Shown piece by piece: positions 1-10,075 of a DNA stretch of 64,000 bases. The DNA is taken from contig JAQFVV010000324.1 in the NCBI GenBank assembly GCA_028023455.1, positions 310,001-374,000 of the forward strand, in the 5' to 3' direction. Numbering within the stretch: the first letter of the stretch is position 1; every line of letters begins with the position of its first letter. The notes beneath the pieces were generated by a model, which did not search any database, was not told where the DNA came from, and worked only from the letters and a program-made list of their open reading frames with translations. The position numbers and the translations under genes were made by a program. The stretch comes from Epiperipatus broadwayi (Eukaryota; Onychophora; Udeonychophora; Euonychophora; Peripatidae).

Positions 1-2370
1 AATACCACTGTCCAATACAACATGTGTACCAGTCGTAGGGCTTTGTTAACTACACTGATTAACATCTAAAACTACTTATTATTTCACTCCCTGTAGCATC
101 CTAGTTTTTAATACATCCTCTTGGTTTCCGAATCACCATGTACTACCAAGTCACTACCCAAACTATCTCTCGAGATTTTTACTGTATCCAACATCGATAA
201 AATACTAACTACTTTTTAAAAACAATAAACAAAATTCGCTAATATAAAAAAACATTTCCCTATTCCATAAGAACAATTTGTCTTGCTTTATTACACTGTA
301 GGTTCAACATCTACGTTTTGTTAAAATAACATTTAAATATCCCAATCGGAAAATTAACAGAAAATATCACATGACCATCGGTTATATTGAACTATATTAA
401 TAACACATAAAATGATTATCGTATGCATATTTTTAAAAATCTAATCACATCTCAAAGTGTTTTAGAGTGTTGTTTTCAAAAATGCGTTTTACAACAATAA
501 TAACAATAAAACTTTTGCGCTTCATTCATTTGATTCTCAGCTGATCTAAATAAATAAAACATACATTATATATAATTAATAATTATAAATGTTACCAAAA
601 ACAATCTTTATCTTCCTATCAGAGTTCGTAATAGGTTTCTTTCTCTTCGAGCATCGCAAATATACAAGTTTCCACATACATACAATTTTATTTTAAAATT
701 CAAAATCAAAACATATTATTTCATATAATGTTATATCACAAATTAATGTATTTTGTTTTCCCTATCACTATCTAAAACTTAATGTTTAACTTAGATTAGT
801 AAAGAAAATAATTCAAACCATAATCACATATTTTTCTGACGGTAAATCTTGGTTAGTCCCATAATATTTATTATTTCTTCTTTTGTCCGAATGTTCTCCT
901 TTCTGCTTATTAAAGTTTTAAATAAATTAGTTCATTTAATAAACTGTTTAGACGATCTTTAGTTTTAGTGTTTAATCCAAAATTATTAGAAAACATTTTA
1001 TTTAGTTATCCCACGAAGCTTTTTAATGTTCTGGCGAATATTACCTCGGCGTGTTGATGCATCTTTATTTCTAGTTAAACTACAATTATTTAATAATTAT
1101 GGTACCAATTGTGTTTTCCATGGATCCAATAATTTATATTTCTCTTATGTAAAATTTTTTTTTTTCTTTAGGCAAGTGTTTTCCTTGGTAAACTTCACTT
1201 TCATTCATTATTATTTTATATACACTACTTCCGATCTTTAACTATTTTCTAGAGTATTTTCTCAAGTCATCTTAAAGAAAGCAATTCAAACTATTTCAAT
1301 ATTAAAATTCCTTTTGTCCATTTATTCTTATACGAATAATACTTATTTTTATTTTCCATTATCTTCATTAACTTTGCGCACAATGTCCTTTCATTGATTT
1401 TATACGCACGAAAGCAGCTTTCATAGTGATACGCTAACATATTTGGAACATTATAAAATTTACAACTTGGTTTTAAGAATCTATCCATTTTCTATTGAAA
1501 ACTCCGATTATATTTCGATAGAATCCACTGGCAGCTTACTGTAAAGTTAGTGAAACATTACTATGAAAAACTTTTTTTTTAAAACATATTATTCTAAGAT
1601 TCTCTTCAGATGATTTTTAAATTGTCAGTTGGTTTCTTTCAAAGATATTATTAAAATTATAATAAAATTGACTAATAAATTGAAGAAAAAAAAATTTAGA
1701 GAGCTTAAAATTTTACCTCTGCTCTGGAGTCAACACATTTTTGTTCTCCCCTGTTTATACAATTAGTTGGCGCGATTTTGGTTGTCTGCCAAGATCTATT
1801 TTTTTTATTGGTCAATCCCTACTTGGATTTATAAACAATTTCTAAAGTTTTAAAATCATGACGTAATAGACTTAAATGTTAACTAATTATTATTTTTAAA
1901 TCAATTATTATCTATTACAATTTAACTACCTTTAAAACAATTTTGAAACAATAATTAATAAAGGTGTATACTACTTATTTTTATTATGATGTGTGACAAT
2001 TCCATCCACTTCTATAATATACTATTTAAATATTTTAATTATTAGTATTAATTTAAACTGGTGCTTATACATAGAATATTTCAGACAGTCACGTAGTCAT
2101 TTCCGGTGTTTAGTCTAATTTTATCTGTCTTAATAAATTTGCTACTTATATTATATAAAATAATTATATAAAATTTTGAAAAACAATTTAGAAAAATATA
2201 GAATTAGATACAATTCTCACCATCACAATATTTATTATTAAATATATCATATTAATCTTTTACTGCTTAATATAATCTATAATTTTAAATACTATATAAT
2301 ATTAATTTTAAAATTTTTTAGTAATTGACCATTTATAACCATCATTGACCTATAGAAAAGGGCACAATAT
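1..2370. other. AT-rich DNA, no gene recognised
   Basis: The stretch is dominated by A/T runs and short TA tracts. The open frames in it (for example 1026-1241 plus and 1291-1488 minus) are short, hydrophobic or low-complexity, and show no family motif, so I treat them as chance. I see no RNA gene or repeat boundary here. Confidence 0.6.
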
Positions 2371-2374
2371 ATAT

Positions 2375-2785
2375 ATAAAGCCTACTAATAGCTCTAAACA
2401 AGCTTACTTTTAATGATATATGCTACAAGAGAAAGTACCTGAAACCTTAATCTATGATTGTCCCCATCCCCAGACTGCTTTTGAGCTATGGCTCTCTTCA
2501 GTGAGGATCTAGGACATTAGATTCAAAATACTAACTCAAGCCAACATTTATATAATTCTTAAATATTAAAAAAAGATCTAAATCTTTAGACACCTACAGA
2601 AGATTAACAACATTTGGAAGAAGCTATTAGAAAAGAAAATAAATTTTAAAACTTCTCAGCCAATAGAATATAAATATGAGGAGAAAGAAAATGATAAAAA
2701 TGATTTTAAATCTCGCACACATTCTTATGATTTATGGTTTGCTATTATTGAGATATAGAACTTTAAACAGAGGGCGTTACTGGAT
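2375..2785 (-). repeat. Hammerhead-bearing interspersed repeat, copy 1
   Basis: Read on the minus strand, this segment aligns by eye over several hundred bases with 56640-57002 on the plus strand. Shared words include a region around GTCTAAAG.TTTAGATCTT, TTGAATCT, the ribozyme core, TCTCTTGTAG and AAGCTTGTTTAGAG, after which both copies run into TA repeats. It carries no ORF. It lies about 160 bp from the 3' end of the RTE LINE at 2946-6222 but is a separate repeat. I infer a non-autonomous, ribozyme-containing retroelement. The outer boundaries are approximate. Confidence 0.6.
2457..2516 (-). ncRNA. Degenerate type I hammerhead ribozyme
   Basis: On the minus strand the core CTGAAGA (2495-2501) fits CUGANGA. 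It is followed by a perfect 4-bp helix II, GAGC-CATA-GCTC. The GAA box at 2480-2482 is mutated to AAA. Helix III (2474-2479) has lost its palindrome (AGCAGT against ACCGGT in the sister copy). The cleavage-site C (2473) and helix I (TCA/TGG near the core, TGTCC/GGACA outside) are kept. The loss of the invariant G suggests that this copy no longer cleaves. The third helix II pair is G-C here and C-G in the copy at 56862, a compensatory change. Confidence 0.6.
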
Positions 2786-2934
2786 ATTTATAATTGTATA
2801 ATGGTTGTATATTTTCTATAATTATTTCAGTTAGTGTTAACAGTAACTTTCTTTTCATATATATATATAATTTTATTAATGAGTTTGAAATTAAAAAAAT
2901 AAATGACAAGTATGAAAAATGAGGCAATGTTTTA

Positions 2935-2945
2935 TTAAATCAAAT
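2935..2945. repeat. Target-site duplication of RTE copy 1 (3' side)
   Basis: TTAAATCAAAT here is repeated exactly at 6223-6233, directly outside both ends of the RTE element. An 11-bp perfect direct repeat at these positions marks the insertion and fixes the element ends. Confidence 0.85.
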
Positions 2946-5900
2946 CATTATCAACCATTATCAATTCACTGCAGGATGAAGGTCTCTCCAAGTTTAATCC
3001 ATCTTCTCCGATCTTTAGCTTCTCTTCTCCACATCACACATTTTCTTATTTCATCCATCCATCTTACATGTGGTCTCCTTCTGGGTCTTTTACAATCTCT
3101 TGGAATCCAGTTTAAAATTTCAATTGTCCATCTATTATCATCTCTTCTAGCAATATGTCCAGCCCAACTCCACTTCAATCTTTTAATTTTTTCAATGAGG
3201 TCAGTAACACCTGTTTGTTCTCTTACCCATACATTGTGTTTTCGATCTCTTCTTGTTACTCCCAACATACATCTCTCCATACTTCTTTGAGTGGTCTGAA
3301 GTCTCTGTATTGATCTTCTATTAAGTGTCAAAGTCTCAGATCCATAAGTAAGAACTGGTAAAACACATTTGTTAAAAACCTTTCTTTTCAAACACATAGG
3401 CATATTTCCTTTTAATATCAAGTTATTTCTACCAAAAGCACTCCAACCAAGTTTAATTCTATGATTAATTTCCTCTATTATGTTTCCATCTGTATTAATA
3501 ATCTGACCAAGGTATTTGTAACTCTTAACTTCTTCTAATTCATCATAATCAATCTTTATTTTCATATTTTGAGCAAATCAATTAAACATTACTTTAGTCT
3601 TTTTAACATTTATCTTTAGTCCTACTTTCCTACTTTCATCTGATAACTCCTGCAACATTTCCTGCAGCTCGGAAGCATTATTTGCAAAAACAACTACATC
3701 ATCTGCGAAATCTAAATGACTTAAATAATCTCCATTTACTTTCACTCCTTTAGTTTCCCATTTTAATCCACAAAATACTTCTTGCAGCACTGCTGTAAAA
3801 AGTTTTGGAGATATGGAGTCACCTTGTCTTACACCTTTCTCAATGTTTACTTTCCCAGTATCATTATGTAATCTAATTGTTGCTGTTGCATTTTTATAAA
3901 TATTCTTTAAAATATGACAATATCCTGGATCTATACCTTGATGATCCAATGCTTTAATCACTGAAGAAATGTTTATAGAATCAAATGCCTTTTCATAATC
4001 TACAAATCCAAAACATAATGACAACTCATATTCATTTGTCCTTTCTATAACTTCTCTCAATACTTGAATATGATCTACTGTACTAAAACCACTTTTAAAT
4101 CCAGCTTGTTCTCTTGGTTGGTGAAAATCCAAGGTTCTCTGTAGACGAGTTGTAATTATCTTGGTAAAAATTTTATATAAAACTGATAAAAGGCTGATAG
4201 GTCTGTAATTTCTAATATCTTCTTTATCACCTTTTTTAAATATTAATATTATTACTGCATTCTTCCAATCATGGTACATCTTTATCATTTAGACATTTGG
4301 TATATAACTTTGCTAATATTTTTTCTGTTTCTTCACCTGCTTCTTTTAATATATCAATTATAATTCCATCATTACCTGGAGCCTTTCCTTTTTTCATACA
4401 TTTAATTGCATTTCTCACTTCTTCATTTAAAATTCTGGGCAATTCGGAAGATGTAATAGATATAGGAGGTACTTGTTCTTTATTACTATATAATTCTTGA
4501 TAAAAATCTTCTACCAATTTCATAATGTCATCCCTCTTTTTAGTAATAATTCCATCTTTTTTCCTTATTGCAGATATAAATTTCCTACCAATACCAAAAT
4601 GTTGTTTTACATTCTTAAGACTTTTATTTTCTTCTACAGCTTTTCTTGCTAGTTCACAGTTATACTTTCTTATATCATTTTCAACTCTTTTCCGCACCAT
4701 TTTACAAAATTCGAAATATTCAATTCTTTTTAATGCATCATTCTTGCATATCTTCATATTCCTTCTTTTCTTCATAAGTTCTTTAGTCTCAGTAGAAATT
4801 TTATTAGTCAATTGCTGCTTTTTTCTACCAGCTATCTTTGTTGCAGTTTTTAAAAGTGTATCAGTTATTTTCATATTAATTTCATTCAAATCTGAATCAT
4901 GTTCAAAATCTACTAATACTTGAAACCGATTTGTAAGTTCTAATTTAAATTCATTAGAATGTTTCTGAAGATTAGGAATATCAACTGTAAATATAGTTTT
5001 TCTTAATAATTTTTGTCTCTCTAGTTTTACATTAACATGTATCTTACCCCTTACTAATCGATGATCACTTCCTGTGTTAAATTTATTAAGAACATTACAA
5101 TCTTGAAATATGTATTTCCTGTTAGTCAAAATATAATCCAATTCTGCTGTACCTTCATTTGGATGCTTCCATGTCCATTTCCTTCTAACATTTTTCTCAA
5201 AAAAAGAATTCATAATATAAAGTTTTTCCTTCTCTGCAAACTCCACAAGTCTATGTCCTCTCTCATTTCTATTATCATAACCAAAATTACCTACAACACT
5301 TTCATCTTTCATTTGTTTACCAATTCTAGCATTAAAATCTCCCATAAAAATTTTAAAATGTTGTTTACTCTGATCAAAAGCCTTTTGTACATCCATATAA
5401 AAATCTTCTACTACTTCATCACTGTGAGAACTTGTTGGGGCATAAACCTGAATTATCTGCATTTGATATCTGCTATTAAGTTGTATAACTAATCTTGCCA
5501 CTCTGTCTGATACACCATCAATCTCCACAATATTGTTCTTCCACTTTTTATTTATAATGAATCCTACTCCACTTGTATTTCCAATATTTGTGCCTTTATA
5601 ATAGAGCATATGTCCACTTTTTAAATCAATTGTCTCTTCATCTTTTCTTCTAACTTCACAAAGTCCAATAATATCCCATTTAATATAAGAGAGTTCTTCT
5701 TTTAATTCTTGCAATCTTCCTTCACTTGAAAGTGATCTGCAGTTGTAAGTACCTAAATAAAAAGTCGTCATCAAATGGCAGCCTGGGTCCGCCTCCAGGA
5801 TATTCTTAGCACCCTCTGCCTTCGGCCACCAACTGCTGCCTTGGTTGGTGACTTTACAGCCTCCTGGGATTAAGGGCCATGCTTTATTTTTGTCTGTCAT

Positions 5901-6222
5901 AATTGTATAATTGGGAAAAATCTTTATCATTTACACAAACATTCATTCTGCCTTATCAGGCACTGAGAAGAAAGACCATGGTGTTTCTTGATCTTAAACT
6001 CAGAGGTAAAAAGCCAATAAACCCACCACGCTGGCTAATGCGTGTTGGTGAGCAGCCCATCCATGTTTGTATACTATATGAATAAACATATAGTAATAAC
6101 AGCTGCAATGACAAGAACGTATGGAGTGGACATTAGGAATTTGCCCTGCTCGGTTCCTTTAAGGCCTCCAAGAGGAATCAAAGGGTCTCCTTTCAGTTAA
6201 TAGCAAACTCCTTTCTGCAGCC
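2946..6222 (-). mobile_element. Full-length RTE-clade LINE, copy 1 (inactive)
   Basis: A 3277-bp non-LTR retrotransposon on the minus strand, bounded by an 11-bp target duplication. A second copy at about 39333-42615 shares both ends. Its 5' end is GGCTGCAGAAAGG and its 3' tail is a short repeat of TTGATAATGG type, as RTE elements often end in short repeats rather than poly(A). About 290 bp of 5' leader precede the single ORF, which encodes an APE-type endonuclease and a reverse transcriptase. The 5' end is complete, so this copy was not truncated on insertion. It is now inactive through a frameshift and a premature stop. Confidence 0.88.
2966..5930 (-). pseudogene. RTE ORF: APE endonuclease plus reverse transcriptase (broken)
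   Basis: This ORF encoded the replication protein of the LINE, an apurinic-type endonuclease followed by a reverse transcriptase, which would nick target DNA and prime reverse transcription there. The first 553 codons are open. The endonuclease lies at about residues 57-300, with NCRSL near 63, catalytic E in GLCEVRR (92), GDFN (197-200) and GSDH (287-290). The RT follows, with NYRPISLLS, QAGFKSGFST, VDYEKAFDS, GVRQGDSISP and the active-site FADD. The C-terminal LTYGSETLTLNR and WAGHIARR blocks are typical of RTE. Breaks: a 2-bp deletion near 4279; a stop at 3578-3580 (TGA where the sister copy has CGA, consistent with CpG decay); and a terminal TGA at 2966 where the sister copy has TGG. Translation probably begins at the ATG at 5930 or the ATG at 5900. 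Confidence 0.9.
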
Positions 6223-6233
6223 TTAAATCAAAT
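6223..6233. repeat. Target-site duplication of RTE copy 1 (5' side)
   Basis: Exact copy of the 11-mer at 2935-2945, immediately outside the 5' end of the element. Confidence 0.85.
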
Positions 6234-7860
6234 AAAAGAAATAAAATAATTATAATGAAAAAGAATTAAGAAAATCAATGTTAAAGGATAAAATATTTGA
6301 AAAATACATATTAAAAATATATAATATTGTCATGATTTAAATAACTAAGAAATAAGAAATAAAAAGAAATTAAGTAATATTATTAATAAAGAATTACACC
6401 AAAATATATAAAGGAAATATTCCATTAAGACTAATTTTAAGTAGAATGGTTTTAACTAATAAAGTAACAAAATCATTAGTAGACAATATATATGGTAAAT
6501 ATGTTGATAATAACAAAGAATTATGCCTAAAAAGTAGAAAAAGTATAATTAAAAATATAAATAAAGTAGCTAATAAATATAAAATATATAATATAAAATT
6601 TATGAAAATAGATGTGGTGTTGCTGTATGTAGATATACTTATAAAAATAGCATTTAAAAATCATGTAAAGAATAAAAATAAGAGCATTAAAATTTTTGTA
6701 TATTTATTATATGAATTAACAATTTATAAATTTAAGAGCAATATTTATATAAAAAAAATTTTGAACAAATTTGAATTTATTTAAATAAATATAAATATTT
6801 ATTTCATGAAAGTTATGTAAGTGATTACATTTTCATATTTAATAAAACAGATAGACAAATTGAAAATTTTATAAAATTCATTATAAAATAACAAAAAAAA
6901 ATTAAATAAATTAGTTAGATAAATTAATAATTAAAGTAAATATTAAAAATAATGAGTGAAAATAACAGTATATAACAAAAAATATACAACAAATTTTTTA
7001 TAATCATTTAATATGTAAAAGTAAAATATATATTTGAATTTTAAATATTTGACATATCATTATGAAATACAGTATAATAAAATGTAAAATTTGCAAGTTC
7101 ACCTGAAAAAATGAGAAGAAAATTAAATTTGTTTAGGAGATGTATAAAAGTGTAGTGATGTATTATTATTAAATGGAGCAGTAAAAAGATGGTCAAGATA
7201 GTGAATTTGGATTCTCATCTTAGTAAATTAAAAAAAAAAACTGCCTCAGTTTAATCAATTGAATGAAATTGTTCTGTCAAAATATAATTTCTTTTTTTTC
7301 TTATCTTTCTTCACCTTCTTCTTTTTTCTTCTTCTTATTATTATTGTATAAAACTCAATTTTTTATCAAATTTTTTTTTAATTCATTGTAAATTTTTACA
7401 AAAATTTATTCCTATTTATTGCTTTTGATTTTAAACTGCAACTGCTTACAATTCAAATTTTGAATATATATTTAGCTTAGATAAAAATTGGGGACAAAAT
7501 ATTTTTCCACTTTAAATTTGATACTTTACAATAAACTCTTATTCATTATATCCTCAAACTAGATTCACACTGATCTTTAGGATCTAATGCACCTTTCCTC
7601 TAGCCAACATCTTCTCTTTTTAACTATTAAGTTATCAGCTTAAACTGAAAAACGTATAAATATTTTTAAACTAAATCAATTTACTTATAATCATATAGAT
7701 CAGAAATCCAGTTCAATATTTATATATTATGGTGGCCTCAATTTTTTAACTATGGGCATTTTTATTCTATGGACAGAAGTGGCATAATAAGCAATAAAAT
7801 ATGACATAAGTTTATTGAGCTTATTCTTTGCTGTCGTAGCAGCATAGGTTTTTCTCCACA
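6234..7860. other. AT-rich DNA, no gene recognised
   Basis: An extremely AT-rich stretch. The 112-codon frame at 6446-6784 consists almost only of Lys, Asn, Ile, Tyr and Leu codons, as expected from base composition alone, and shows no motif. No RNA gene or mobile-element end is visible. Confidence 0.5.
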
Positions 7861-8026
7861 TTTCTATGACTAGGCAAACAAGATAGCTTAGATGAAAATC
7901 ATATATATGTTTTTCAATTTGAGTTAATAGCTTGATAGTTAAAAAGAAAAGTAAACATGGCTATTAGAAGGAAGATGTATTATGAAATCTTAAGGTTACA
8001 GGTATACTGTTTCAAGCTCCAACATT

Positions 8027-8066
8027 CTTCATTGATGAAAGCCATATACTTAAAACTAGTCTGGAG
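8027..8066 (+). ncRNA. Degenerate hammerhead ribozyme, unit 1
   Basis: Helix I strand CTTCA (8027-8031) pairs with TGGAG (8062-8066). The core TTGATGA (8032-8038) differs from CUGANGA only at the first base. Helix II is AAG/CTT around a 7-nt loop. AAA stands at the GAA position (8052-8054). Helix III is the palindrome ACTAGT (8055-8060), followed by cleavage-site C (8061). Two conserved core bases are mutated, so it is probably inactive. Confidence 0.45.
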
Positions 8067-8444
8067 ATATTGAATAGGTCAGTAGAGAACAGGAATTTAT
8101 TAAGCAATATCATCTGGTGACTATTAGTTACTAAAGTTTACAGTAGTTGGCATAGAGGTGGTAAAAGAAATGTAAGCTGTAATCACATGATAAAGTTATG
8201 TGATATTTCATTAGTTTATATAAGTAGAGATATTTATAGTTGTTAAAAGTGAAGGATACCGTAATAGATAAAAAGTTAAATTGTTTCAGATATATATGAT
8301 AAAACAAGAAAATTGGCTAAGATTGAAAAAAAAATGTTTTTAATTTGGGCTGATAGATTGATAGTATAATAGAAAGATAAATGATGGTTGCTAAAAGTAA
8401 GATACATCACATCCTAAAAGTTGAGTGCATTGTTCAAAGAAAAT

Positions 8445-8484
8445 CATCTTTGATGATGATCATAAGCTTGATACTAGTCTGGAA
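8445..8484 (+). ncRNA. Degenerate hammerhead ribozyme, unit 2
   Basis: This motif sits 418 bp downstream of the first with the same internal spacing: core TTGATGA at 8450-8456, 13 nt for helix II, GAT at the GAA position (8470-8472), palindrome ACTAGT at 8473-8478 and C at 8479. Helix I pairing is largely lost. Taken together, the two units suggest an ancestral helix II of AAGC/GCTT. Confidence 0.4.
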
Positions 8485-8715
8485 ATAATGAATAGGGCAA
8501 AATAAAATAAGAATTTATTAAGCTCCATCATCTGACATCAATTAGTTACTAAAACTTGCTATAAATCCTATAGAGATATGAAGAAAAAAGATGCTGCTGA
8601 ATAAGCGAATTAGTAAGCTGAAGTTATATGATAGATTCATGTGATATTTTATTGATTTTAAACAATGTTTTGAGTGAGTAAAATATTCAAACTTATAAAA
8701 ACTATGTACAATACA

Positions 8716-9936
8716 TAGAAAATTATGATTAATTAAATTGGAAAAGTGATATCTAAAGTATTTTAAAAAATAAGAATATTGAGACAAATTTGTGAATTAG
8801 CTCCATCTTCATTTAAGGTTTATTTAAAATTATATTCATGGATTAAATTACTTTAGATTGAATATGATGCATTTTGATCAGTACAAAGATGATACATTGT
8901 TTACATTTTGCTAATAATTAATATAAATAATGTTAATATTCAATGTATGCAAATATTGCTTAAATGTTAAGCAAATAAAATATTTTGTAGACAAAGAGAT
9001 GATGTTTTGAAAATTGAAAGGTTAAAATAAAGACTACATAAATTTGGTAGTTATGGTAAAGATAAAAGAAAAGAATAATCCACAGTCTATAAGTCTGTAA
9101 GTTACCCAGAAGGCTATTGATATGAGAAATTCACTATAAAAATGCACATAAAAAATTATGCCAACCCATAACTTTAATTTTAAAGATAAGTAAAAAAAAA
9201 AAAAAAAGTAAAATTTATTAATTTAGAAATTATATATATAATAATTTTTTTCTCTTTAAATTTGGAAAGATGGTACTTTTTAATATTTTTAAATAATTTA
9301 AAAATATAATTTATTGTTATGATAAAAAAATATCTGAATAAAAAAATTATATAGCTAATAGCTACAAAAAAAATCTAGTCAGATATCACATGACTTAATA
9401 GCTAAACGATCAGGACTATTAAAAAAAAAAACTTTGCAAATTTTTTTTAGAACCAAGATTAAAAATAAATTGTCAGTATTTAAATGAATGGATTTTAAAA
9501 ACTACATATTTTTAAAACTCAGTGTATTTAAATTTGTTTGTTTTGTTTTTGTTTTTTCAGAAAAAGAATGCCATATATAATTTGCAGTAGAAAATACTAT
9601 TGAGATTAAAACTGAACCAAAATAATAAATAAAGTATTCTTGTTGCCAAGTTATAAAAGATTTATTAAAAAGTAAAAAGGTCTTTAAAAGATAGAGTACT
9701 ACTTGTTTGGGAGAACTTTATTAATTGCTTTAAATATAATAAAACATGTCCATTAGAATATTTGAAATGGTAAATTATACAACATTCTGTTCCTATATTC
9801 ATAGCATTGATTCAAATTATATGCTGATATATTCGCAAATGTTGCAAAATGTGTTTATGCTACTATTGATTTTGGGCAATTTTTATGCCAAGCTTAAAAA
9901 TACTATTTTTAGTTAAATATGAGTTACAAGATAGAT
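8716..9936. other. AT-rich DNA, no gene recognised
   Basis: Poly(A) and poly(T) runs and short TA tracts only. A short stretch near 9375-9397 resembles one arm of the hairpin at 56584-56634 (AGTCAGAT.TCACATGACTTA) and may be a fragment of the same element. Confidence 0.4.
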
Positions 9937-10074
9937 AAGCATTCAAAAAAAAAATTTTTTTTTTTTTTAAGTGTCATAGCATCGGCCGGGACGCGAACCC
10001 GCAACCCGGGCAACTACCTACAAGGCGGTCGCGCTGACCTCTCGACCACCAATGCAAGACACAAGTATTCAAAA
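9937..10074 (-). mobile_element. tRNA-derived SINE-like retroposon, copy 1, with target duplications
   Basis: A short retroposon on the minus strand. Its tRNA-like head (9978-10055) is followed by a mixed A/T tail (9949-9970). It is flanked by AAGCATTCAAAA (9937-9948) and AAGTATTCAAAA (10063-10074), a 12-bp target duplication with one mismatch. The tail plus duplication show that it arrived by reverse transcription, presumably using LINE enzymes in trans. The G+C-rich, CpG-rich head contrasts sharply with the surroundings, which suggests recent arrival. Another copy lies at 27513-27620. Confidence 0.75.
9978..10055 (-). other. tRNA-like head of SINE copy 1
   Basis: Read on the minus strand, the 7-bp acceptor stem GCATTGG/CCGATGC forms with one G-T wobble. 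The D stem is GTCG/CGAC. The T arm has loop TTCGCGT and four of five stem pairs. The B box GGTTCGCGTCC is good. The anticodon arm does not fold well, so I do not call a functional tRNA. The pol III box arrangement is what drives SINE transcription. Confidence 0.7.
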
Positions 10075-10075
10075 T

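Larger units (their letters stand above)
7860..8690 (+). repeat. Diverged tandem pair of ~420-bp units with hammerhead remnants
   Basis: Two consecutive units start near 7864 and 8290. They align through many short blocks in the same order: ATGTTTTT.AATTTG, TTGATAGT, ACTAGTCTGGA, GAATTTATTAAGC, TTAGTTACTAAA and GTGATATTT. The internal landmark ACTAGTCTGG recurs after exactly 418 bp. Each unit has a hammerhead-like motif at the same place (8027 and 8445). Divergence is high, so this is an old insertion. I infer a decayed tandem retrozyme-like repeat. Confidence 0.5.

Noticed and set aside
5061-5492. 143-codon plus-strand frame inside RTE copy 1.
   Set aside because: Antisense shadow of the LINE ORF; the equivalent antisense frames in copy 2 are also shadows.
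6446-6784. 112-codon open frame of Lys/Asn/Ile-rich composition.
   Set aside because: The composition is what A/T-rich DNA gives by chance, and no motif, signal or homologous pattern is visible.
9978-10055. Functional tRNA gene.
   Set aside because: Acceptor, D and T stems form, but the anticodon arm does not. The poly(A)-like tail and target duplication show it is a retroposed copy.
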